Translations under genes and position numbers: made by a program
The notes under the pieces: generated by a model
What the model was told of the DNA's origin: nothing
What the model saw: only the letters and a program-made list of their open reading frames with translations
The model's database searches: none
Shown here: in pieces, positions 8,138 through 17,588 of the stretch
Layout: the number at the start of each line of letters is the position of its first letter
Position numbering within the stretch: the first letter of the stretch is position 1
Source of the DNA: CS4-C045 sp963844115
Lineage (GTDB): Bacteria; Planctomycetota; Planctomycetia; Pirellulales; UBA7805
DNA: 64,000 nt
Direction: 5' to 3'
NCBI GenBank assembly: GCA_963844115.1
Contig: CAWJNN010000073.1
Span: 1 to 64,000 of the forward strand

Positions 8138-10015
8138 TCAAGCTGCGGCGCGAATGGTGTCGGGGGCGGGGGCGGTGGCGGGGATCTGGTATTCGGTGAC
8201 AATGGATGCGAGCAGGCGCAGCAGCTCGTCGCGAGGTGCTTCGGTCCGTTCGGTGATCTGGTTCATCGCGTGAACGATCGTCAGGAAGTTCTCGCGTTGT
8301 GATTCAGCAATCATGATCTTCGGATGCGACGTCGCCAGATGTCTTTCGCCATCGATGTGCAGCTCTTCGAAAAGTTTCTCGCCAGGCCTCAACCCGACGT
8401 ACCGGATTTCAATGTCGCGACCAACCTCTAGCCCGGAGAGTCGTATCATGTCCGCGGCCAGATCGGAGATCCGAACCGGTTCCCCCATGTCCAGAACGAA
8501 GATCTCGCCCCCGCGACCCATGGCACCGGCCTGGATCACCAATTGCGACGCCTCGGGGATCGTCATGAAATACCGAGTCATTTCCGGATCGGTGACCGTG
8601 ACGGGACCTCCCGCGGCAATCTGTTGTCGAAAAATCGGAACGACACTACCGGCCGAATCCAATACGTTGCCAAAGCGGACGGTCACAAAACGGCAATCGG
8701 AGTCGTCCGCCAGCGCCTGGACATACATTTCCGCCAACCGCTTGCTGGCACCCATGACGCTGGTTGGGTTCACGGCTTTGTCGGTCGATATCATGACAAA
8801 CGATTGGACCTGATGCTGTTTGGCCAGGTCGGCCACCGTGCGTGTCGCCAGCGAAATATTCTTGAGTGCTTCGCCGACATGGGCCTCCATCATGGGTACA
8901 TGTTTGTAGGCCGCGGCGTGAAAGACGATCTCGGGTTGGTGGGTCTTGAATAAACTGTTCAATCGCGTGGCGTCGTTGATGTCCGCCATACAGACTTCAA
9001 GTTCACATTCCGGATACAACTCTCGCAGCTCGTGTTCCAGGAAGAACTGGCCTGTTTCGGACCGATCGAGCAGAATGATTTTTTTCGGTGAGAAATGCGC
9101 CAGTTGGCGACAGATCTCTGAACCGATACTGCCGGCACTCCCGGTCACCAGCAGAACGCGATTGTCAATCCAATCGCGAATCGATCCCATATCCAGCTGC
9201 ACCGGATCGCGTCGCAACAAGTCACCGATTGCAACGGGCCGTGGCTTGATCGCAACGTGGCCGTGCAACAGTTGCTCGTAGCTCGGCAACACGTTGACCT
9301 GGATATTCAAAGCCCTCGTCTGCTCGACCAACTGGCGAACCACACGGCCCGATAAATCGCCCGATGTCAACAACACGTGCCGAACGTTGTGACGTTGTGC
9401 CAGTTCACAGGTCTGGTCGACGACACCCAACACGGGAACTCCGCCGATACGTGTTCCCACGTTGCGTACATCCTGATCGATGAATCCGGCCACGTGATAT
9501 TTCAGGTTGTGATTTCTCTTGATCGCTCGCAGCAATGCTTCGCCGGAATCGTTGACGCCAACGATAAACGTCGGTGTCCGATCGGCGTCAAATCGCACAA
9601 GTCCGCGCCGCTCTTGCACGGTTCTTCGCAGGGCGCGAAAGCCTCCCAGACCGACGATCGTGGCTCCCCAGTCCATCAAAAAAATACTGCGCGGTATCGC
9701 CAGATCGGTCATGAACAAGTAGTCAATGACCGCGGTAATCAGCCAGCTGCAAGTAACAGTCTGTCCCAGCAACAGGATATCGTGAAACGTTATGAAGCGG
9801 CTCCAGCTTTGATGGATCCGAAACCACACGAAAACGACCAGTTTGATGGCGACGACCCACGGCAAGGTCATCGCGAAAGATCGGTAGTGCGAATATTCGA
9901 ACTGCCCCTCAAACCGCAACCAGTACGAGAGGAAATATATCGCCGAAAGGACCGGAGTCATTCCGAGCATGAACAGCAGCGGACGGCTCGTACGTTTGAA
10001 GTTAACGAATCGCAT
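8138..10015 (-). CDS. Membrane-bound nucleotide-sugar dehydratase (WbpM/CapD-like)
   Basis: 625 residues. Four hydrophobic segments fill the first 130 residues. A CoA-binding-like Rossmann domain follows (FIVGVNDSGEALLRAI near residue 150), then a complete extended-SDR domain with the glycine motif TGSAGSIGSE near residue 293 and HAAAYKHVPMME. The STDKAVNPTSVMGASKRLAE region takes the position of the catalytic triad. This architecture is that of UDP-GlcNAc 4,6-dehydratases/C6 dehydratases that start O-antigen or capsule sugars such as QuiNAc and FucNAc. It lies 50 bases upstream of the WbpB-like gene and acts at the inner membrane. Confidence 0.9.
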   Translation of the reverse strand: MRFVNFKRTSRPLLFMLGMTPVLSAIYFLSYWLRFEGQFEYSHYRSFAMTLPWVVAIKLVVFVWFRIHQSWSRFITFHDILLLGQTVTCSWLITAVIDYLFMTDLAIPRSIFLMDWGATIVGLGGFRALRRTVQERRGLVRFDADRTPTFIVGVNDSGEALLRAIKRNHNLKYHVAGFIDQDVRNVGTRIGGVPVLGVVDQTCELAQRHNVRHVLLTSGDLSGRVVRQLVEQTRALNIQVNVLPSYEQLLHGHVAIKPRPVAIGDLLRRDPVQLDMGSIRDWIDNRVLLVTGSAGSIGSEICRQLAHFSPKKIILLDRSETGQFFLEHELRELYPECELEVCMADINDATRLNSLFKTHQPEIVFHAAAYKHVPMMEAHVGEALKNISLATRTVADLAKQHQVQSFVMISTDKAVNPTSVMGASKRLAEMYVQALADDSDCRFVTVRFGNVLDSAGSVVPIFRQQIAAGGPVTVTDPEMTRYFMTIPEASQLVIQAGAMGRGGEIFVLDMGEPVRISDLAADMIRLSGLEVGRDIEIRYVGLRPGEKLFEELHIDGERHLATSHPKIMIAESQRENFLTIVHAMNQITERTEAPRDELLRLLASIVTEYQIPATAPAPDTIRAAA

Positions 10016-10073
10016 GGGGAATGATGTGTGATTTGGAAAGTGCTTACGTGGTAAAATTCTCAGTGCGCCACAC

Positions 10074-12767
10074 TCAGTTCCGTGCTGGTGTTTGACCCGC
10101 GCTGCCGGCGACCGACAACCGGCCCCGGACGGCCTTTTCCAGTAGCTGGGTGAGCTTCCGATTACCGGGTCGCCGCTGCAAACACCAATGCAAGTCTTTC
10201 TCTGCCTCCTCGTACTCCCCTCGCATCAATCGCACGGCGGCCAACGTCGTCCGATATCCGACATGCTGCGGGTCCGATCGGCAAGCCTCGCGAATACACC
10301 GCTCGGCCATTTCCACGTTCGCCATACGAAGGTAGGCGTTATGAAATTCCAGCCACATGCGGGACTGCGAGGGGATCACATCACCTGGCGGTTGTTTATC
10401 CGCCCGTCCGATGAAGTAGTCGCAAATAGCTCGCAGGTCATCCAAACGATCCAGCTGGGAGTAGCGGGAAAACAGCGGATACCATTGCGAAAGGGCAGGT
10501 TGAAAGATCTCCAGAAACATGGCAACGGGGACACGACCGGCCAGCATCTGCACGATGGAATCCTGATGTCCTTCGCCGGCATGGTACGACCTTTTCCAAA
10601 GTTCGACGGCGGCTTCCAGATTACCGGCTAGCATCGCTTCACGGCCGGCGACGAGCAGCACGTGCCCATCGTGTGGTCTCACGCGGATAGCCTGATCGAC
10701 ATACGCTGACTTGAAGGACCCATCCGAAGGTTGCAGAAAACTCAACTCGGCCAACATCAAATAGCCTTCCCCTTGCAGGGGTGACAGTCCCAATCCCCAA
10801 CGGGCATGCCTGAGCGCCTTGTCCAGCATCTGGTGATGCGGTCCTGTTGCTCTCGACATCCATTCGTCCAGGGCCTCTCGCGTTTCAAACTTCGACGCCA
10901 GGGCCGCATCGCGGATCTGCGCCAGGTCCATCCGGTTTTCCGCCGTCTTCTGATGTTGCTGGAAGCCGCGGAGGTAGGCCATGGCCAATCGCACGTGAGC
11001 GCGAGGATAGGTTGGATCGATCGCTACATAACGCTCCAGTTCGTGCTGCATCTGCGAGATCAGATACTCGCGGGTTTTCTCCGGGTCCGGACGATTCGCG
11101 GCCGTCGCCGCGGTTGCGGACTCCAGTTCTGTTTCAAGCTCGCCCAGCATCTGCGAGTTGCGCAGATAACGATCCCAGTGATTGGAGGCGAGTGCCGGTC
11201 GGACTCGATTCGCCACCATCCACACCCCGACAACGCAGACCAGGAGTGTGATCGCCGCCCAAACGGGACTCGGCAGACACACCGCATCGGAATTGCCTTC
11301 TGACGATGTGGTTCGGCGGCACAGAAAACAGGCGACCGCCGCCAGTAATAGCGTCCACGACAGACACGCAGGCAGGTACCAGACGAAATCAACCAGGGAA
11401 TGGACCAGACTGGCCGCCAGACCACTAATCACCGCGATCGCACAAGCGACGTGCGTTTCGGATTCCGCGGCAAAGAATGCCCGCGCGCACCAGAAGACGC
11501 ACAATCCGATTCCCATTGCGAGCAATACACCACCTGCTACCCCGGATTCTGAAAGCACCTGTAAGTATCCGCTCTCGGCATGGGTGTATTCGCGGCTGTA
11601 CGACTTTGGCAAAAAGAGTTTGTAGACTTCACGATGCGATCCGACACCGAACCCGAGCCAAGGACGGTCGCGAGCCGCTGCGATGTTTGCGCTCCACAAG
11701 CCCCGCCGGCCTTGTCCCTGATCAAGTTCTTCCAGTGACATGCTGGAAAAGTCGTCCAGGCGTCGCGAAACGCGTTCATATCCGTGGATGTACAGGGAGA
11801 CCCCCACCACGCTGGCGATGCCCACCGCGGAAACCAGGTACCATTGGTTGCGGACTAGTCCTCCTGCATAACATCCCAGGCAAGCGGCAACCAAGGAGGT
11901 AGTCAGCGCCAGGGCACCGCCGCGTGACAGCGACATGTATCCGGCGAACAGCACGACGGCCAGGCCGATCGTGAGGGCGATCACTTCCAATGGCATGGAC
12001 TCCGACCGAGGACCGGCCTGCCCGAAACTGGGGGCAGGGCGTTTCTGATGCCGCCGCATGGCGAGCAGAATGGAAGCGAGAATCGGTCCCAACCCCAGCG
12101 CCATCATATGGGCAAAATGATTTCGGTTGATAAAGCTGGCCTGCACATTATTTGCCGTGCGAAAGGGATGCTGGTAGATGCCAAGGAACTTGCCATTGGA
12201 TGCCAAATACTGAACGATCGCGACCAGACCCATCACCACGGTAGCGGCGGCAATCCAGCGTAAGAGACGTTCGACATCGCTGGTCCGTCGAAGTCGCTGC
12301 AAAGAGATCAGAAACAGCAGTGAATAGGCCAAAAACATAGCCAGGCCGGCGCGCGTCGCGACCGGCGTAACGGAAACTGTCTGCCACGTTCCCAAGCGGA
12401 CGGGGGAATCGGCATCGGCGCTCCACAACGGCATCGTTTCGGCGCTACGTGGCGCCAGCCAGTTGACGGTTGCCGTCGGCAAGGGCGTCAATTGAACAAC
12501 CAAGACGGTGATTCCCGCCAAGACGATCCACTGCGCGGCAGATGACCGCCAGCGGCGATCTCCGGCAAGCGTCTTCTGGACAAGCCAGGTCACCGCAAAC
12601 AGTACCACGAACAGCACAAAGACCAGCTGTCCGAGCGGATGTCGACCGCCCATAAAATACGGGGCGACAAAGATGACGCCCATCAGCGCGAAATCGCAGG
12701 CATGCGTCAGCCAGGTATTTGGCTGATCCGCGTCGCTCTTTTCCGTTGGTAAGGGGATGCCATCCAT
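10074..12767 (-). CDS. O-antigen ligase/polymerase family protein with C-terminal TPR region
   Basis: 897 residues. About twelve membrane segments occupy the first 520 residues. The large periplasmic loop contains the Wzy_C-type signature GFGVGSHREVY, with RGLWSANIAAARDRPWLG just before it. The C-terminal 350 residues are soluble and helical with TPR-like repeats (for example AHVRLAMAYLRGF and GYRTTLAAVRLMRGEYEEAE). It is likely to polymerise or ligate the repeat unit on the periplasmic face, the TPR tail giving protein contacts. It is 58 bases upstream of the WbpM-like gene and 26 bases after the kinase. Confidence 0.85.
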   Translation of the reverse strand: MDGIPLPTEKSDADQPNTWLTHACDFALMGVIFVAPYFMGGRHPLGQLVFVLFVVLFAVTWLVQKTLAGDRRWRSSAAQWIVLAGITVLVVQLTPLPTATVNWLAPRSAETMPLWSADADSPVRLGTWQTVSVTPVATRAGLAMFLAYSLLFLISLQRLRRTSDVERLLRWIAAATVVMGLVAIVQYLASNGKFLGIYQHPFRTANNVQASFINRNHFAHMMALGLGPILASILLAMRRHQKRPAPSFGQAGPRSESMPLEVIALTIGLAVVLFAGYMSLSRGGALALTTSLVAACLGCYAGGLVRNQWYLVSAVGIASVVGVSLYIHGYERVSRRLDDFSSMSLEELDQGQGRRGLWSANIAAARDRPWLGFGVGSHREVYKLFLPKSYSREYTHAESGYLQVLSESGVAGGVLLAMGIGLCVFWCARAFFAAESETHVACAIAVISGLAASLVHSLVDFVWYLPACLSWTLLLAAVACFLCRRTTSSEGNSDAVCLPSPVWAAITLLVCVVGVWMVANRVRPALASNHWDRYLRNSQMLGELETELESATAATAANRPDPEKTREYLISQMQHELERYVAIDPTYPRAHVRLAMAYLRGFQQHQKTAENRMDLAQIRDAALASKFETREALDEWMSRATGPHHQMLDKALRHARWGLGLSPLQGEGYLMLAELSFLQPSDGSFKSAYVDQAIRVRPHDGHVLLVAGREAMLAGNLEAAVELWKRSYHAGEGHQDSIVQMLAGRVPVAMFLEIFQPALSQWYPLFSRYSQLDRLDDLRAICDYFIGRADKQPPGDVIPSQSRMWLEFHNAYLRMANVEMAERCIREACRSDPQHVGYRTTLAAVRLMRGEYEEAEKDLHWCLQRRPGNRKLTQLLEKAVRGRLSVAGSAGQTPARN

Positions 12768-12793
12768 GGCAATATTCGTCTCGGTGTTGGCCG

Positions 12794-15194
12794 TCAGGCA
12801 GCCGGTCGTGGAATCACTCGGTCGCTGGTGACGGCGCGCCGCTGGTCATCCAGCCGATCGTCGTCGACCTCGATATACACATCCTCATCGTCGTACTGGT
12901 CGTCGTCGTCCGTTCCGGCCTGATCGGTTGCAGCTGGCAAGGATCCGCCGTCATCGGGCGTTTCGCTGTTGCCGTGACCATATTCATAGGCATAGCCGTA
13001 CCCGTACCCGTACTTGTAATCGAATCTCTGGCTATTGCCGCCGTCGCTGCTGACACAGTTGGCAATGATTCCCAACAAGTTGACGTTCAAATCACGCAGG
13101 CTCTCAACGGCCCGCATGACCATCCGCCGTCGGTTCTTGTCGGGGCGGACAACGATCATCAATCCATCCACCATCCGCGCGAGTACAATCGAATCGCTGG
13201 CAGCCAGGACAGGCGGCGAATCGATCAAAATCTGGTCGTAAAGACCATCCGCCCAGGCCAGCAGATCGGTCATACGGGGACTCGACAGTAGTTCGGACGC
13301 GTTCGCTCGACGAGGCCCGGAGGCGATCACGTCCAAGCCTTCCAATTCGGTTTCAATCACGTATTCATCGGCCAGAATTTCAACGTCGCGATCTTCATGC
13401 AGGATATTGGAAAGTCCCTGCATGCCTTTTAGATCCAACAGATCCGTCATGCCCGGACGGCGCATGTCGCCGTCGATCAGCAATGTTCGCTTGCCGGATT
13501 GAGCGCAATGTAACGGCAAGGTTCGCCAGGACTGTCGTCTTTCCATCGCCCGGTTCGGCACTGGAAACCACCATACGATCGGTTTCACTAGCACTCAGTG
13601 CCATCGCGGTGCGCAATGTTCGGAACGATTCGCAGTCTGACGCGTTCGGATTCATGTGCGATTGCACCGCACGGAGCCCTTTTCCTTTGCCTGGTTCGAG
13701 CGCTCCGACAATCGAGAGTACCGGTACGTTCAGCCGACCGGTTAGTTCTTCCGGCGAACGGAATCGATCATCCATGGAATCCTGGACGTACACGATTATT
13801 CCGCCAACGACGACGGTCGCGGCGAGGCAAATGAGCATCACCAGAGAGATCTGGGGTGAGACGGCACGTCGATCAACCTGGGGATCGTTCAGGATCTGCG
13901 CTTTCAGCTCGCCATGTTCCTGCTGTAGTTCCGCCGTCGCAATTTTATCGACCAGTATGTCGTTCAAGCGCTCCATGCGTTCGACGTTGTGCTGCAGGAT
14001 TTGGATCCTTGTCGCAACACTATCGTGGGCGATCGCTTTGCGATTGGCCTCCTCGTAAACACTTCGCAACCCGGCTTCATGTTGAGCGGCGTTGTTCAGT
14101 GATTGCCCGATGATCTGGATAAGCATGGGGCCGAGTCGGTTGGTTTCGAGCTGCGACATCTGCTGGTTAATTCTTTGCTGATACGCGCCCAGGTACTGCT
14201 CCGTTGTCTGAATTCGTTCTCGCACCTCGGCAATTCGTGGATGATTGGCGCCAAAGTGTTCACTGAGTGCATTCAATTCGGCTTGATCCTGCAGCAGCCC
14301 TCGCTGTAACAGTGCCTGAGCACCGGCATCGCGGCTGTTAAAGCCCAAACGGGTCAAAAGGATTTCGCGACCGACCGTTTCTTCCACGGACGATATATGT
14401 TGCCGCAGATCTTCGCCGTTGCGAATAGCGGCCTGAATCGCCGCCAGCCGGGCCTCAAGTTCCACCCGCTGCTTAACCGCTTCGGTCAGCGCGTCGTTCA
14501 GTTGAACAACGGTTTCGACCGTGACGTGACGTCCTTCGTCCGATGCAATCAGGGTTCCGGACGCTTGTCGTACCGTCAGCAATTCGTGCTGCTTTTGTTT
14601 GATCTGGGCATCCAGCCTCGCGCTTTCGCGCGTGAGGACGTCCACGGTCGCGCCCGCCGAACCACGGTGTGTCTGTTTAATGAATTCGAAGTAGGCCTCC
14701 GTGATGGCTCGCACAACCGCCACGGCGACGTAGGGATCTTTCGACCGGTAGGCTACGGACATGACGCGTGTCCGACGCACTGAACTTACGGACAGATTCT
14801 GCCCCAAGACATCCCCGCATTTTTCCGCGGGAACACCTTGGAGGTCTATCCGATGTTCGGGCGCCAGATGTTCATAGGCTTTCTGCAACACGACGGCGCT
14901 GTGCACCAAGGCCTGGTGAGTCGGCATGATGTCGTTTCCGCCGGTATCCGCCCCGATGGTGGAAACCAGATCTTCACCGCCGGATTGCAGAATCAGAATC
15001 GTGCCGTTCGCCTGGTAGTAGCGCGTCGCTGTCGCGACGTAAAGGAATCCCAACAGAGAAACGACGACGAAGGAACCGACGATGACGTTCTTGCGGTACC
15101 AGACCGTGCGCAGGAATTGGTTGACGTTGTGCACGATCTGAGCAACGGATGTTCCGACAGCCACATCTCCAAGTTGCAATTCGTCGGCAGTCAT
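12794..15194 (-). CDS. Wzz-type chain-length regulator fused to BY-kinase (interrupted by a frameshift)
   Basis: Read as one gene of about 800 residues broken by a single frameshift near 13505. The upstream part (start ATG 15194 after GGAAG) has a Wzz N-terminus with a membrane helix (IVGSFVVVSLLGFLYVAT), a long coiled coil and a second helix. It then runs into Walker A, SSAEPGDGKTTVLANLA. The frame is lost inside TTGCGCTC. The other frame resumes at AQSGKRTLLIDGDMRRP (Walker A'), with ILIDSPPVLAASDS (Walker B). The C-terminus carries a tyrosine cluster, YKYGYGYGYAYEYG, the usual autophosphorylation tail. Removing one C restores the family sequence exactly. It would control EPS polymerisation and export with the Wza-like partner. 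Confidence 0.85.
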
Positions 15195-15216
15195 GCGGGT
15201 ACTTCCGATTGGTTGT

Positions 15217-16320
15217 TTAAAAGACCGAGAATCGTCCCGTCGCGCTAAAGCCAAGCCGAACAAAGCTCTTGATGGCATTCAGTGCCACGGTCGCGGGTGT
15301 CTGTTCCACGCTGATCGTATCCCCCGCCATGAGCATCAGATTCTCTTCGCCATCGTGTTTCGCGCGATCCATGCTGACTTTAATGACGTTCGAAGCTTCG
15401 TTGCCCTCGGGCCGACGAATCACGAAGATTTTATCTGCGACCCCGGACTTGACTCCCCCGGCAAGCGCGAGCGCGTCGAGGACTCTCAGATTCTTGTTCG
15501 CCGGCAGTTCGTATTGACCCGGTCTGTTGACCAGGCCCAACACGTGGATCGGCTTCGGATCACGTTTTTCAATCATGATCACGTCACCGTCGCGCACGGG
15601 AATGCCGCCCTGCGCTGACTTGCTGGCCACAACAAGATCGACTCGCATCGTGCGAGCGGGTTCATCTCTCTGCTGTTGGTCGAAACCAACTTGTTGGTTC
15701 GGTCGGCCCGTCAATCGATCGCCTCGCGCGGGTCCTGGCCGGGACTGTGCGGGACTTCGGACGTTCACGTGCGTGCCGGCTTGATCCGTCAGTCCACCGG
15801 CGGCAACGATCGCTCCCAGAAGGTCGCTCGACGCGCGAGGAAGTTCGTAAACACCCGGCTTCTTTACAGGACCTATCACTGTCACTTTATTGATTCGCTT
15901 CTGTTCCATTACCACGATGACGTGCGGATGTTTGTAGATGCCTCGCGCAATCGCAGCGGCTGCAATCGCCCGTTCGGCTCCTTCCAGTTCCAGACCGGCA
16001 AGTTCGACGGGACCTACAAGCGGTATGTTGGCGACCCCATCATCCGCAACCCGCACCGGAGTCGAAATGGCGCCACGTTCGGTATAGCCGGATACCATCG
16101 TGACTTCCAAAACATCGCCTAGCTCAATCAGCTCTGCACTGACGGCGTAACCGGTCAGTTGCGTCAGATCGATCGTTTCAACATCCACCACCGGCACGGC
16201 GCGCAAGCCCATCGGCAAACCGTGAGGATTCAGCACATTACGCGAGCAGCCTGCAGGGGCACACAGCGCGAACGCGATGAGCCACCAACAAAGATTCACA
16301 TGTGCCGAGTGTTTATGCAT
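15217..16320 (-). CDS. Polysaccharide export outer-membrane lipoprotein (Wza-like, SLBB)
   Basis: 367 residues from the ATG at 16320, picked because it begins a lipoprotein signal: MHKHS, a hydrophobic stretch, then APAGC as lipobox. The longer frame up to 16512 has no such logic. A Poly_export domain follows (LGDVLEVTMVSGYTERG...VRVADDGVANIPLVGPV), then two SLBB-type segments (VTVIGPVKKPGVYELP and IHVLGLVNRPGQYELP). The insert between them carries extra Arg/Gln-rich residues. It is the first gene of the minus-strand EPS operon and would form the outer-membrane export channel with the Wzz/BY-kinase 22 bases downstream. Confidence 0.88.
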   Translation of the reverse strand: MHKHSAHVNLCWWLIAFALCAPAGCSRNVLNPHGLPMGLRAVPVVDVETIDLTQLTGYAVSAELIELGDVLEVTMVSGYTERGAISTPVRVADDGVANIPLVGPVELAGLELEGAERAIAAAAIARGIYKHPHVIVVMEQKRINKVTVIGPVKKPGVYELPRASSDLLGAIVAAGGLTDQAGTHVNVRSPAQSRPGPARGDRLTGRPNQQVGFDQQQRDEPARTMRVDLVVASKSAQGGIPVRDGDVIMIEKRDPKPIHVLGLVNRPGQYELPANKNLRVLDALALAGGVKSGVADKIFVIRRPEGNEASNVIKVSMDRAKHDGEENLMLMAGDTISVEQTPATVALNAIKSFVRLGFSATGRFSVF

Positions 16321-16537
16321 CCGTATTGTTGATCCTGCTGGGCGCTTACGCGATCGCGCAAGTCGTCCATGCACGCTTCGTTTTCCGCTCGATACTTCCA
16401 CAAAGGAGGCGATTCCCGATATCGGGAAGAGGGGATTCCCGCTAAATTTAGGTCGCGTAAATACCAGAACGCAGCGAAGCCGGTCAACGCCAGTTGATCC
16501 GTTCGAAACCATCGCTTAGCTGACTAATAGAAAGAGG

Positions 16538-16560
16538 TTACGACGAATTTTTTCTCGTAA
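16538..16560. promoter_or_regulatory. Dyad TTACGA-N11-TCGTAA upstream of the EPS operon
   Basis: A 6-bp perfect inverted repeat with an AT-rich centre lies about 220 bases upstream of the Wza start, in the 350-base gap between ymdB and the EPS operon. Position and symmetry would suit an operator or a promoter-linked site. It lacks a T-run, so it is a poor terminator for ymdB. No regulator is identified. Confidence 0.25.
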
Positions 16561-16674
16561 GATGAGCGGCGATTGCCATCGACGGCAGCAGCGAATGCGA
16601 TAGCTGCACGCCAATGTGCCGTTTGCCGATGTGCGCGGATTGAAAAGCGGCTGCTTACACCGCCGGGTGACCAA

Positions 16675-17499
16675 TCACGCGGATGATGTCGTCGCCGACT
16701 GCGCTAGCAGAAGCGCTTCCTCTTCGGTGATTCGCACGCGACGGATCGCCGTCGATTTACCACTATCTTGATCGATATCGATCAGGGTCGCCGAAATTCG
16801 TACGTCGCCGCTGGAAACGTCGAAGGGCAACGGCCGAAATGTGCGCGTCGTCTCAATCACCCGGTCGGCACGGCGCCCCAAGATTCCATCGTGCGGTCCG
16901 GTCATTCCAATATCACATTGAAACGCCGTACCTCCCGGCAAAATGCACTCATCGGCGGTCGTAACGTGGGTATGCGTGCCCAACACCGCGGAAACCCGGC
17001 CATCCAGATAGCGTCCCATCGCCTGCTTGTCGCTGGTCGCTTCGGCGTGCAAATCGACAACGATAATTTTGACGGTCTTATCCAGCTTGTCCAAAACCCG
17101 ATCGACGGCCGCGAAAGGGCAATCGACCGGCTTCATGAAGACACGGCCGATCAAACTAATGATCGCGACCGATATTCCGCTGGACGTTTGTACAACCGCA
17201 TAATCTTTGCCGGGCGCGTCGGCGGGATAATTGGCCGGCTTGACGATGTTGTCTTTGGTTTCGAGGATCCGATAGATCTCGCGACGGCGATAAATGTGAT
17301 CACCCAGGGTGATAGCATGAACACCGGCAGCCATCAGCTCCTCGTAGTTTGCGGGCGTCAAGCCTGAGCCAGCGGCGGAGTTTTCCGCATTGGCAACGAC
17401 CAGGTTGATTTGCTCACGATCAACGAGTCCTGGCAATGCTTGCTTGACAATCCGCCGGCCAGGCTTTCCGACGATATCCCCGATTAACAAAATCCGCAC
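16675..17499 (-). CDS. ymdB: YmdB-family metallophosphoesterase
   Basis: 274 residues, the usual length for the TIGR00282/YmdB family of 2',3'-cyclic-nucleotide phosphodiesterases. Metal-ligand motifs are visible: IGDIVGKPGR (first Asp), NAENSAAGSG (Glu/Asn), VDLHAEATSDK and GTHTHVTTADE (histidines). The family's G-N-H motif reads GDH here (LGDHIYRRREI), so one ligand Asn is Asp. It is 89 bases downstream of rny on the same strand, the conserved rny-ymdB order also known in Bacillus. A soluble cytoplasmic enzyme is expected. Confidence 0.9.
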   Translation of the reverse strand: MRILLIGDIVGKPGRRIVKQALPGLVDREQINLVVANAENSAAGSGLTPANYEELMAAGVHAITLGDHIYRRREIYRILETKDNIVKPANYPADAPGKDYAVVQTSSGISVAIISLIGRVFMKPVDCPFAAVDRVLDKLDKTVKIIVVDLHAEATSDKQAMGRYLDGRVSAVLGTHTHVTTADECILPGGTAFQCDIGMTGPHDGILGRRADRVIETTRTFRPLPFDVSSGDVRISATLIDIDQDSGKSTAIRRVRITEEEALLLAQSATTSSA

Positions 17500-17588
17500 G
17501 TCCGCCTACTTTCACCAAAAGTTGCGAATGCAACGCAGCATTCTACTCCTTGCCGATTAATTTTGTCCTGACGCGCTAGACAAGCAGC

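Noticed and set aside
13395..15278. Stand-alone Wzz protein ending after Walker A
   Set aside because: The next 190 residues of the kinase domain follow immediately in another frame, so a broken single gene fits better than a short Wzz.
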